A stretch of 14,095 nucleotides of DNA from an uncultured Clostridia bacterium (GCA_937916195.1 CALFTO010000145.1:1-14095); one strand, 5' to 3'; shown: positions 7,468-13,968, counted from the stretch's first letter. The notes: generated from the sequence alone by a model not told the origin. A program made the numbers and translations.

Positions 7468-7468
7468 T

Positions 7469-8485
7469 TTAACCCCTTGCTATCATTTCACCGTATTCTT
7501 CTTTTTCTTTCTTGATAAACTCTTTAACTGCATCAACTGATGGCATATCCTCTGAACAAGCGTGAGAAGCTACAAGCATTGCGGCAGAAGCTGAGCCGAA
7601 TTCAAGAGCGTCAATAATCTCCCAACCCTCAAAAACACCGTAAAGGAATGCGCTGGCATATCCGTCACCGCCACCGAAGGACTTGAGAAGCTTTACAGGG
7701 AATGGCTTAATTGAAAAGCTTTCGCCGTCGTTTGTATAAGCTGTTGAGCCCTCTTTACCGTGCTTGATAATCACAATTTTTGCGTTCTGTGAGTGCCAAT
7801 ATGCTGCTGTTTCTTTATCTGTCATATTGGGCTTAATGAATTTCTCTGTAAGGTCATATTCTTCACGAGAGCCGAGAATAATATCTGCCTCGCGTGCAAC
7901 TGAAGAATAGTAAATTGCGATTTCGTCGCTGTTTTTCCAGTTGTATGCACGGTAGTCAATATCAAAAATTACGGGCACGCCGTTTTTCTTTGCAAGGGCA
8001 ACTGCTTTGAGTGCTGCTTCTCTTGATGGACTTTCAGCAAGAGCCGTACCAGAAATGAGAATTGCTTTTGCACGATTTATGTAATCTTCGTCAATATCGT
8101 CAACGTGAAGCTTTAAGTCAGCCGCTTCATTACGGTACATAACGATTGAACTTTCTGTTTCTGACTTGATTTCTGTGAATGTAAGACCGATTTTCTCACC
8201 ATTCTGGCAACGCTTAATATGAGAAACATCAATGCCCTCTTTTGCAAAATAATCTGTTACAAATGTGCCAAGCTGGTCATCAGAAACGCGAGCAAAGAAG
8301 CCACACTTTTTACCAAGACGAGCAAGACCAACCGCAATATTTGCAGGTGAACCGCCAAGATATCTCTTGAAAGTTGTGCTCTCGTTAAGCGGGCAATAAT
8401 AGTCAACAGGGTTAAGGTCAACTGCCACACGACCTAAAAGGATTAAATCAAATTCTTTGCTGTTATCAAATTCAATATATTTCAT
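7469..8485 (-). CDS. iolC: 5-dehydro-2-deoxygluconokinase
   Basis: This 338-residue PfkB/ribokinase-family sugar kinase would phosphorylate 2-deoxy-5-keto-gluconate at C6 with ATP, giving the substrate of IolJ. PfkB signature 1 is seen as YLGGSPANIAVGLARLG (42-58). Signature 2 is FGGGDGYASAFLYG (270-283), with the catalytic base Asp274. The second glycine-rich position is Gly-Gly-Gly-Asp rather than the more common Gly-Ala-Gly-Asp, which should be tolerated. Length is as expected for IolC. The ATG lies 7 bp after the iolJ stop, and the GGAG of its SD overlaps the end of iolJ. It is transcribed between iolJ and the SanA-like gene. Confidence 0.93.
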   Translation of the reverse strand: MKYIEFDNSKEFDLILLGRVAVDLNPVDYYCPLNESTTFKRYLGGSPANIAVGLARLGKKCGFFARVSDDQLGTFVTDYFAKEGIDVSHIKRCQNGEKIGLTFTEIKSETESSIVMYRNEAADLKLHVDDIDEDYINRAKAILISGTALAESPSREAALKAVALAKKNGVPVIFDIDYRAYNWKNSDEIAIYYSSVAREADIILGSREEYDLTEKFIKPNMTDKETAAYWHSQNAKIVIIKHGKEGSTAYTNDGESFSIKPFPVKLLKSFGGGDGYASAFLYGVFEGWEIIDALEFGSASAAMLVASHACSEDMPSVDAVKEFIKKEKEEYGEMIARG

Positions 8486-8492
8486 AAAATTC

Positions 8493-9332
8493 TCACTCCA
8501 TAAAGCTAAATACTTTTATATGTCTTCTTACATTTTCATAAACGCCCTCGACCTCGGCGTAACTTAAATCAAAGAAATTTGCCTTTTCAATGGGCTTGCA
8601 ATAATCAAGTGCGTATTTTGCCAAGTTATCAAAGCTTGCGGTGGCAATATTAACCTTGCGAACACCAAGCATTATTGCCTGCTGGAACATTTCATCGGTA
8701 ATTCCTGTTCCGCCGTGAAGCACCAAAGGTGTTTCAACCATTTTGTTGATATCGTCAAGCACATCAAAGCGAAGATTTGGAAGTACAGGATAATTGCCGT
8801 GTGCATTTCCGATTGCAACCGCCAACGCATCAACTCCCGTTTCGTCGCAGAAAAGCTTTGCATCGTCAGGATTGGTACAAAGGATTTCGTGAGCCTTGCC
8901 CTCACCCTCGTTACCGCCGACAACACCTAATTCCGCCTCAACGGTTGCGCCGTATTTATCAGCCTCAGCTCTCACCTTTTTAACTGCCTGAATATTCTCG
9001 GCAAGGGGTAAAAGTGAGCCGTCAAACATTACTGAAGTGAATCCCATTTCGAGTGCTTTCTGAACGGTTTCAAATTTAAGACCGTGGTCAAGGTGAACTG
9101 CGATATCCACTTTAGAATTTTTTGCCGCTGAAAGCATCATAGGCCCCATAAGCTCAAGTGGGGAATTCTTAAGACGACATTCGGCAATCTGCAAAATAAT
9201 CGGTGTGTTCAGCTCTTCGGCAGCGGCAACAGCACCCATTACCATTTCCATATTACCAACGCTGAAAGCACCAACCGCAACATTGTGTTTTTCGGCATTC
9301 ACGAGGAGAGTTTTCATTGGAACTAACGCCAA
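8493..9332 (-). CDS. iolJ: 6-phospho-5-dehydro-2-deoxygluconate aldolase (class II)
   Basis: This class II fructose-bisphosphate-aldolase-family protein (279 residues from the chosen start) would cleave the IolC product into DHAP and malonate semialdehyde. Zinc and catalytic residues are visible in HLDHG (His80, Asp82, His83), VEAELG (131-136), IGNAHG (His178), HGGTG (His206) and NIAT (228-231). The chosen start is a TTG at 9332-9330, giving MALVPMKTLL. It has GGAG 9 bases upstream and lines up with the MAFVSMKELL start of Bacillus IolJ as I recall it. The ATG at 9317 has no SD, and the TTG at 9347 lies at the SD itself. It is the first gene of the operon, 31 bases or so after the predicted transcription start. 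A fructose-bisphosphate aldolase of the same family is possible on sequence alone. Confidence 0.88.
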   Translation of the reverse strand: MALVPMKTLLVNAEKHNVAVGAFSVGNMEMVMGAVAAAEELNTPIILQIAECRLKNSPLELMGPMMLSAAKNSKVDIAVHLDHGLKFETVQKALEMGFTSVMFDGSLLPLAENIQAVKKVRAEADKYGATVEAELGVVGGNEGEGKAHEILCTNPDDAKLFCDETGVDALAVAIGNAHGNYPVLPNLRFDVLDDINKMVETPLVLHGGTGITDEMFQQAIMLGVRKVNIATASFDNLAKYALDYCKPIEKANFFDLSYAEVEGVYENVRRHIKVFSFME

Positions 9333-9369
9333 AACAACCCACTCCAATCCATTTTAGTTTATTCAATTA

Positions 9370-9398
9370 ATTGTATCACTAAAGCGCCTTAAAATCAA
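9370..9398 (-). promoter_or_regulatory. Promoter of the iol operon
   Basis: On the minus strand TTGATT (9398-9393), a 17-base spacer and TACAAT (9375-9370) form a sigma-A-type promoter, with TG one base before the -10 (extended -10). Initiation near 9363 gives a leader of about 30 bases before the iolJ TTG codon. The layout is shared with the promoter at 11021-11049. Confidence 0.7.
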
Positions 9399-9445
9399 TG
9401 TTTTATAGGTAAAAATTAGCAGTAATTTTCTATGTATTTTTACAT

Positions 9446-9483
9446 AAAAACAGTCCGCCAACCACATAGGTCAACGGACTGTT
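9446..9483 (-). terminator. Rho-independent terminator after the two-gene membrane-protein unit
   Basis: On the minus strand AACAGTCCGTTGACC (9483-9469) pairs over all 15 positions with GGTTGGCGGACTGTT (9463-9449), around a 5-base loop and followed by a T-run to 9446. Three of the pairs are G-U. On the plus strand these become A-C mismatches, so the hairpin is built for minus-strand RNA. It insulates the iol promoter about 50 bp downstream. Confidence 0.85.
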
Positions 9484-9495
9484 GATAATTTAAAA

Positions 9496-10170
9496 TTATT
9501 TAACCCATTTGAGTTTCCACATTGCGAATGCACCAAGTACTGATGCGATGATACCGGGGAAAAGAAGTGTACCTGCATCAAGCGAAGGAGCAACAAGTAA
9601 AACACCGAGCATTACAAGAATTGGGAAGATTGAAATCTTCCAATGCTTTGAGAAATAACCTGCTGCCAAAGCACCGAAAAGTGCAGGTTGAACTTGTTTG
9701 AATGCGGGCATTAAAAGTTCGCTGTTTGTAAATGCAGGAAGAAATGGTTTAAACACCAACACACCAATTGCAATAATAATTGTTGTAACAATAGAAGATG
9801 TTGCAATTGCGATTGTTGAAATAACTTCGCCTTCTTCACTGTTAGCCTTAACTTTTGCACCTTCCATAGCACTGATTGCACAAGGAAGTTTGAGGTTTGT
9901 AATGTTACCCGTTACGAATGAAAGATATGTACCACCCGCGCCAAGCATAGGTGTATAAATTAAAACTTCAATAACCGCAAGCGACCAGTAAAGCGGAATG
10001 AGTTTTAAAAGTCCGCCCATAACACCGCTGAGAGATGGCCACACGCCTAAATACAAGCAAATTGAAAGCGGAAACATAATCATTACGCAAAGAGCAGTGA
10101 TACTTGAAATTCTTCCCCAAGTATGAACGCGGTCAAAATATGTTCTTTCTGTTTTATTAGTTTTTCTCAT
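9496..10170 (-). CDS. Polytopic membrane protein, partner of the DUF5058-type protein
   Basis: This 224-residue protein has a short cytoplasmic N-terminus (MRKTNKTERTYFDRVHTWGR) followed by about six hydrophobic segments, roughly at 21-42, 48-75, 115-140, 160-172, 175-195 and 197-218. The loop LGAGGTYLSFVTGNITNLKLPCA is rich in small and polar residues and could line a transport path. I do not recognise a characterised family. The start is the ATG at 10170, which has GGAGGGG 6 bases upstream; starts further upstream (10191, 10185) would lie before this SD and overlap the preceding gene. It follows that gene by 2 bp, so the two are probably subunits of one membrane complex, likely a transporter. 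A strong terminator follows. Confidence 0.7.
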   Translation of the reverse strand: MRKTNKTERTYFDRVHTWGRISSITALCVMIMFPLSICLYLGVWPSLSGVMGGLLKLIPLYWSLAVIEVLIYTPMLGAGGTYLSFVTGNITNLKLPCAISAMEGAKVKANSEEGEVISTIAIATSSIVTTIIIAIGVLVFKPFLPAFTNSELLMPAFKQVQPALFGALAAGYFSKHWKISIFPILVMLGVLLVAPSLDAGTLLFPGIIASVLGAFAMWKLKWVK

Positions 10171-10172
10171 AT

Positions 10173-10991
10173 TTAACCCCTCCATTCCCATACAGCAATT
10201 TCAGGTGGTAATACATTGTATGCAATAACCGCAACCACCATTGCAAGAATCATACCGATTGGCATAACGAACGGTTCAAGCCATGTAAGTTTGAATTTAT
10301 TTGCAATTTTTTCAAGAATCAAAGAAGCCACAACTGCCACAACAAGTGTAATTACTGACAATACACCCGCACCGTCACCGAATGTTTCGGGCTTACCTTT
10401 ACCTGCAATTGCACGGGCAACGAATGCACCGATAAGGCCAATGAAAACTGCAGGAGTTAAAAGGTCCATAAAGCCTGCAATACCGCCCGATTTTTTCTCT
10501 TTCTTTTCCGTCGCTTCTCCCTGTGCTTCTTTTTTACCTAAATTGAGAACCTTTTTGTGCAAAGGCTTTGCAACGAATGGTAACAAAACAAGTGAGAAAC
10601 AAATACCAAGAGTCATAACCCACGCAACACCTGCGAAAATTTCGGGGTCAGTAATTACTGATGAGATTCCGCCCTCTTGACCAAAAGCAGTCATTGCGTC
10701 ACCTGCTGCTTTTGTTTCATACAACAAGTTACCAAGAACTGAAAGTCTTACCCAAGGGATAACAAGACCTAATGACGGAGCTAAAACAATAACTGTAGCC
10801 AAAACTGATAACGCTGATGGAATTGTGAAAACTGCACTTGATGTAACTGCGTCGCGCAACTTTTTCTTATCAATGCCTAATTTCTGACCTTGTTTCCACG
10901 CTTTAACAAGGAAGAAAACAGACTGTGCAAGAACGAAAAGAATTACGCCGCCTGCAATCAAGTACAAACCTGTACTTTCTTTAAAGTCCAT
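10173..10991 (-). CDS. DUF5058-family integral membrane protein, putative transporter subunit
   Basis: This 272-residue membrane protein begins with STGLYLIAGGVILFVLAQSVFFLVKAW, which looks like the DUF5058 family of Clostridia. About six hydrophobic stretches are visible (near 8-31, 50-88, 117-140, 168-192, 203-222 and 232-260). They are separated by a charged loop of Lys/Glu around 147-163 (KKEAQGEATEKKEKK). The second segment is long with a proline-containing centre (SAVFTIPSALSVLATVIVLAPSLGL). The ATG has AGGAG 8 bases upstream. The gene is directly upstream of a second membrane protein and has its own promoter, which is similar to that of the iol operon. Substrate is unknown. Inositol or a related polyol is suggested only by neighbourhood and shared promoter design. 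Confidence 0.7.
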   Translation of the reverse strand: MDFKESTGLYLIAGGVILFVLAQSVFFLVKAWKQGQKLGIDKKKLRDAVTSSAVFTIPSALSVLATVIVLAPSLGLVIPWVRLSVLGNLLYETKAAGDAMTAFGQEGGISSVITDPEIFAGVAWVMTLGICFSLVLLPFVAKPLHKKVLNLGKKEAQGEATEKKEKKSGGIAGFMDLLTPAVFIGLIGAFVARAIAGKGKPETFGDGAGVLSVITLVVAVVASLILEKIANKFKLTWLEPFVMPIGMILAMVVAVIAYNVLPPEIAVWEWRG

Positions 10992-11020
10992 ATCTTCATC
11001 TCCTAAAATAATATGTGTAT

Positions 11021-11049
11021 ATTAAAGCACTTTTCCACGCTAAAATCAA
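11021..11049 (-). promoter_or_regulatory. Promoter of the two-gene membrane-protein unit
   Basis: On the minus strand TTGATT (11049-11044), a 17-base spacer and TTTAAT (11026-11021) are present, with TG one base before the -10. Aligned without gaps to the iolJ promoter, it shares ATTGATTTTA and AGTG at the same positions. Transcription should start near 11014, about 23 bases before the gene. Confidence 0.65.
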
Positions 11050-11179
11050 TATTAATTTTTTCACTTTGCACTCTGCATTTTACATTTACATTATTTGGAG
11101 TATTAACACCTTGGCTCACTTCTGTTAAAATTATACGTGCATATATGCCAAATTGAATTAAAAACAACGAGGTGAAAAT

Positions 11180-12142
11180 ATGAGAAAATTTACATCAATT
11201 ATTTTAGCTTTGGTATTGATTTTAGGCACATTATCAATTCCAACCGTCGCTGCAACTACAAGCAGTCAAGCGGGCGTAGTATCCGTTACAAGTGGCAGAC
11301 TTAATGTGCGAAGCTCGACGAGCACTTCGGGCGCAGTTGTTTCATCACTTGCAAAGGGTAGTTATATAACTCTTATGTCAAAGTCGGGCAACTGGTGGCG
11401 TGTTGAATACGCCGACGGTAAATATGGTTACTGCCATGCGGATTATATTAAAACTGCAACAGGCACACCTGCAACAGTTAAAATTTCATCGGGCAGTCTT
11501 AATGTGCGAAGTGGCGCGGGCACATCTTACTCTAAAATTGCAAGTCTTTACAAGGGCGAAGTTGTGATTGTGCTTTCAAAGACGGGCAGTTGGAGTAAAA
11601 TTCTCTACAACGGCACAAAAACGGGCTATGTAAGCTCACAGTATTTATCAACTTCAAGTTCCTCAACATATCCAAAGGTTTCTTTGAATGTGCCAAGCTT
11701 TAAGCAGACCGACAGCCGTTGGGCGAACGAGAAAATCGGCAGTTCGGGCAAAACAATTGCACAAATCGGTTGTGCCACAACTGCAATTGCTATGATGGAA
11801 TCATACCGCACAGGCACTACAATCTACCCCGATGCAATGTCAAAGAAGCTTTCTTATTCTTCATCGGGAAATGTTTACTGGCCAAGTAATTACACGGTAG
11901 TTACAAGCAGTTCAGGCTATCTGAATGGAATTTACAACAAACTCAAAGCCGGCAAGCCCGTTCTTTTCGGTGCGAAAAAGACTTCGGGTACTCAGCATTG
12001 GGTTGTAATTACAGGCTACACAGGCGGAAGCTCGCTTACTGCTTCGGGCTTTACAATCAACGACCCCGGCTCAAAATCACGAACTACACTTCAACATCTT
12101 CTCAATGAATACCCGACATTTTATAAATATTTTTATTATTAA
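11180..12142 (+). CDS. Secreted protein with two SH3b domains and a C39-like cysteine peptidase domain
   Basis: This 320-residue protein has a signal peptide (basic MRK, hydrophobic 5-20, probable cleavage after TVAA at about 25). Two bacterial SH3 repeats follow, at about 32-92 and 98-157; each has the GxLNVRSxxxTS..V/I.SL.KG pattern and ends in a GY..xxYL/I strand. SH3b domains commonly bind peptidoglycan. The C-terminal domain (about 168-320) looks like the papain-like C39_2 fold. It has Cys198 in IGCATTAIAMM, His273 in QHWVVITGY and the NDP site at 294-296, a plausible Cys-His-Asp/Asn catalytic set. It probably acts outside the cell on cell-wall peptides or proteins. The start ATG has GAGGTG upstream. 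It is divergent from the membrane-protein unit and appears monocistronic. The true substrate is not evident. Confidence 0.85.
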   Translation: MRKFTSIILALVLILGTLSIPTVAATTSSQAGVVSVTSGRLNVRSSTSTSGAVVSSLAKGSYITLMSKSGNWWRVEYADGKYGYCHADYIKTATGTPATVKISSGSLNVRSGAGTSYSKIASLYKGEVVIVLSKTGSWSKILYNGTKTGYVSSQYLSTSSSSTYPKVSLNVPSFKQTDSRWANEKIGSSGKTIAQIGCATTAIAMMESYRTGTTIYPDAMSKKLSYSSSGNVYWPSNYTVVTSSSGYLNGIYNKLKAGKPVLFGAKKTSGTQHWVVITGYTGGSSLTASGFTINDPGSKSRTTLQHLLNEYPTFYKYFYY

Positions 12143-12371
12143 AAATTTTTTGAAAAAGATTTAAAAAACTTGCACAAAGTTTTTGAGGAAAAAGTTAAAA
12201 AACAACTGATTTTCAAGTTAATTCGACGAAAAAAACAAGATTTCTTTGTAAAATATGCACAAAAGCGAACTTTACACAAAAACAGTTTTTTGCAAACCGT
12301 CAACAAATGACCGCAAATAGTTATTTGTGCAATTTTCACAAATATTTAATAATTTTGTTGTGCAAAAACAC
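12143..12371. other. AT-rich gap with four TTGTGCA/TGCACAA motifs
   Basis: No gene is seen. The heptamer TTGTGCA, or its complement, occurs at 12170-12178, 12256-12262, 12325-12331 and 12358-12364. An AT-only stem (12164-12171 with 12177-12184) after the peptidase gene could be a weak terminator. The last two motifs sit just upstream of a strong promoter and are described separately. Confidence 0.5.
12322..12371 (+). promoter_or_regulatory. Possible tandem operator upstream of the RNA promoter
   Basis: TATTTGTG (12322-12329) and CACAAATA (12337-12344) form a perfect 8-bp dyad with 7 bases between. A second related site, TTGTGCAAAAACAC (12358-12371), touches the -35 box at 12372. Both fit TTGTGCAAnnn(n)CAC. 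The halves resemble sites of CRP/FNR or Rex regulators, but the spacing is one base short of the usual Rex form, so no regulator is named. Confidence 0.4.
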
Positions 12372-12400
12372 TTGACTTTTTTGTTTTGTAGTGGTATCAT
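12372..12400 (+). promoter_or_regulatory. Strong sigma-A-type promoter of the untranslated RNA
   Basis: TTGACT (12372-12377), a 17-base spacer with TG one base before the -10, and TATCAT (12395-12400). Transcription should begin near 12407. No start codon with an SD follows before the terminator at 12642, so the immediate product is non-coding. Confidence 0.8.
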
Positions 12401-12406
12401 ATAGCC

Positions 12407-12642
12407 ACAACAGAAGAGAAAGCAAAATTAGTTGTCCATAATTTCTGTGCGGTAGGTTTTTCCAATCCCCAACAAATTTTCCCTTTCCTTTTTCATAAAG
12501 TATAACACCAATCCCTATTTTTCCTCCCGCACAGAAGTTATTTATATATAGACTTGATTTTCAAGTCGCCTAAATTAGTTCATAATAATTTTTCTCATAA
12601 AAAAAAGCTCCGCTACACAGTTTGTGTGGCGGTTCTTTTTTT
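12407..12642 (+). ncRNA. Structured untranslated RNA, small RNA or attenuator leader (unidentified)
   Basis: About 236 bases lie between a strong promoter and an intrinsic terminator. The core is a 15-bp stem, ATAATTTCTGTGCGG (12438-12452) with CCGCACAGAAGTTAT (12527-12541). Its single G-U pair would be an A-C mismatch on the other strand. An inner AGG/CCT (12454-12456, 12523-12525) extends it after one mismatch. The loop of about 66 bases is nearly free of G (one G) and carries C-rich single-stranded motifs (AATCCCC, TTTTCCC, AATCCCT), as in Gram-positive small RNAs that bind Shine-Dalgarno sequences. A purine-rich leader (12413-12422) could pair with 12483-12494 as a pseudoknot. A small hairpin (GACTTGA/TCAAGTC) is at 12551-12567. 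The iron alcohol dehydrogenase starts 52 bases after the terminator, so a cis-acting leader is equally possible. I recognise no known RNA family. Confidence 0.65.
12604..12642 (+). terminator. Rho-independent terminator of the untranslated RNA
   Basis: CCGCTACAC (12610-12618) pairs with GTGTGGCGG (12624-12632) across a 5-base loop, with one U-G pair that favours the plus strand. AAAG (12604-12607) and CTTT (12635-12638) add an outer stem. Seven Ts follow (12636-12642). Confidence 0.85.
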
Positions 12643-12643
12643 G

Positions 12644-12672
12644 TTGCAATATTAAATCTATAATGTTAAAAT
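12644..12672 (+). promoter_or_regulatory. Possible weak promoter of the alcohol dehydrogenase gene
   Basis: TTGCAA (12644-12649), 17 bases, TAAAAT (12667-12672). If used, transcription would start near 12679 and leave almost no room before the AAAGGA SD at 12681, so readthrough from the upstream promoter may matter more. Confidence 0.35.
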
Positions 12673-12694
12673 AAAATCTGAAAGGAATGAGCTT

Positions 12695-13804
12695 ATGAAC
12701 TACGATTTCAGTTTTTATATGCCTGTAAATATTATCGGCGGCAAAAATGCAGTTTTGAATAATTCACAGATTTTTTCGTCATTGGGTAAAAAGTGTCTTA
12801 TTGTCTGCGGTAAAACTTCTGCAAAAAAGAGTGGCGCACTTCAAGATGTTATTTCTGTATTAGATAATGAAAATATTGAATACAAAATATTTGATGAGAT
12901 TACCGAAAATCCGTTAACCGTTGATTGCTGTCGCGGTGGTATGCTTGCACGCGAATTCGGTGCTGATTTTATTATAGGTATCGGTGGCGGCTCGCCCCTT
13001 GACGCATCAAAGGCGGTTTGCGTTTATGCCACAAACGAGCAAATTATTGACGACGGGATTTACACAGAAACAGTAAAAAATACTCCTCTTCCTCTTATCG
13101 TTATCGGTACAACGGCGGGTACGGGCAGCGAGGTTTCAGGCGTTTCGGTGCTCACCCGAAAAGACGGCAGAAAGCAGAGCGTCGGTGGTAAGAATTATTA
13201 TGCACGATATGTCCTTGCAGACCCCAAATACACATATTCTGTACCTTTCAGAACAACTGCTTCAACTGCACTTGATGCTCTGGCTCACGCGGTGGAGTCA
13301 ATGTTTTCGCCAAGAGCAGATTTCCTTTCAAAGCAATATTCACTGATTTCAGCTAAAATGATTTATCCCCTGCTTGAAAAAATACAGAAAACAAACGAAA
13401 TACCCGATGAAGCTGACCGCGACACATTATATTACGCATCTCTTTATGCAGGCTTTGCGCTTAACAAAGGTGGCACAGGTTTCCCGCACGGTATGGGTTA
13501 TGCGCTCACCGAAGATTACGGTGTTCCCCACGGACTTGCCTGCGCGGTATTTCTTCCGCAATATATTAAAGAGGCACAAAAAGCTGACGCCGAGCTTTGC
13601 AACGCATTATTTAAGGCTATGGGCACAGACTTCAACTCACTCGAAAAGTTGTTTGCAGATTTCTGCATCTTTGATTTCAAAATTCCCGAAGAAAAAATAA
13701 AGGAATATGAAAAAAGATGGGAAACTCTTAAGAATTTCAAAAATTCACCCACCGATTTCAACAACCTTGATGCAGGTAATTTAGTCCGAAAATTGTTTTC
13801 GTAA
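12695..13804 (+). CDS. Iron-containing alcohol dehydrogenase
   Basis: This 369-residue group III (Fe-dependent) alcohol dehydrogenase would interconvert an aldehyde and an alcohol with NAD(P)H in the cytoplasm. The dinucleotide-binding GIGGGSPLDASKA is at 95-107 and the conserved TTAGTGSEVS at 139-148. Metal ligands are Asp194 and His198 (TALDALAHAVE), His265 (GFPHGMGYALT) and His279 (YGVPHGLACA). Length is a little under the 380-400 usual for the family. The ATG has AAAGGA 8 bases upstream. The gene is preceded by a promoter-RNA-terminator unit that could control it. The substrate cannot be read from sequence; reducing a fermentation aldehyde such as malonate semialdehyde, propanal or acetaldehyde is possible. 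A 12-bp terminator hairpin follows. Confidence 0.9.
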   Translation: MNYDFSFYMPVNIIGGKNAVLNNSQIFSSLGKKCLIVCGKTSAKKSGALQDVISVLDNENIEYKIFDEITENPLTVDCCRGGMLAREFGADFIIGIGGGSPLDASKAVCVYATNEQIIDDGIYTETVKNTPLPLIVIGTTAGTGSEVSGVSVLTRKDGRKQSVGGKNYYARYVLADPKYTYSVPFRTTASTALDALAHAVESMFSPRADFLSKQYSLISAKMIYPLLEKIQKTNEIPDEADRDTLYYASLYAGFALNKGGTGFPHGMGYALTEDYGVPHGLACAVFLPQYIKEAQKADAELCNALFKAMGTDFNSLEKLFADFCIFDFKIPEEKIKEYEKRWETLKNFKNSPTDFNNLDAGNLVRKLFS

Positions 13805-13807
13805 CGG

Positions 13808-13832
13808 CGTTTAGTTGTTTTTTATCTAAATA
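13808..13832. repeat. Direct repeat, left copy (25 bp)
   Basis: It matches 13944-13968 at 24 of 25 positions (CGTTTAG at one end, ATCTAAATA at the other). The single difference disrupts its internal dyad. It lies 3 bp after the alcohol dehydrogenase stop. Confidence 0.75.
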
Positions 13833-13865
13833 TCCTTTCAGACTTGAAAATTCTATATTTTAGTG

Positions 13866-13911
13866 AAAAAACCGCTCTTTTGCTTGTGTAAACCTTACAA
13901 AAAGAGCGGTT
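13866..13911. terminator. Bidirectional terminator hairpin after the alcohol dehydrogenase gene
   Basis: AACCGCTCTTTT (13870-13881) pairs perfectly with AAAAGAGCGGTT (13900-13911). On the plus strand a weak T-rich tail follows. On the minus strand the stem is followed by six Ts, a better terminator, suggesting it also stops transcription arriving from the right. Confidence 0.75.
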
Positions 13912-13943
13912 AAATTTTAATATAAAATGAACTCACATAAATA

Positions 13944-13968
13944 CGTTTAGATGTTTTTTATCTAAATA
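13944..13968. repeat. Direct repeat, right copy (25 bp)
   Basis: It has a perfect 7-bp dyad, TTTAGAT and ATCTAAA, around a T-rich loop. It pairs with the copy at 13808-13832; the 111 bases between hold only the terminator hairpin. Confidence 0.75.

Noticed and set aside
10171..10191. Upstream starts for the second membrane protein (MGMEG...)
   Set aside because: They overlap the preceding gene and lie before the GGAGGGG that serves the ATG at 10170.
11101..11155. Promoter for the secreted peptidase
   Set aside because: TTGGCT and TATACG are present but the spacing is only 15 bases; the match is too weak to annotate.
12170..12364. DnaA boxes or a replication origin
   Set aside because: One TGCACA motif comes within one base of the DnaA box, but the others match poorly and no origin-associated gene is nearby.
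12407..12567. 6S RNA
   Set aside because: The closing stem, length and strong promoter are suggestive, but the loop has one G in about 66 bases and cannot form the long second helix and central bubble of 6S RNA.
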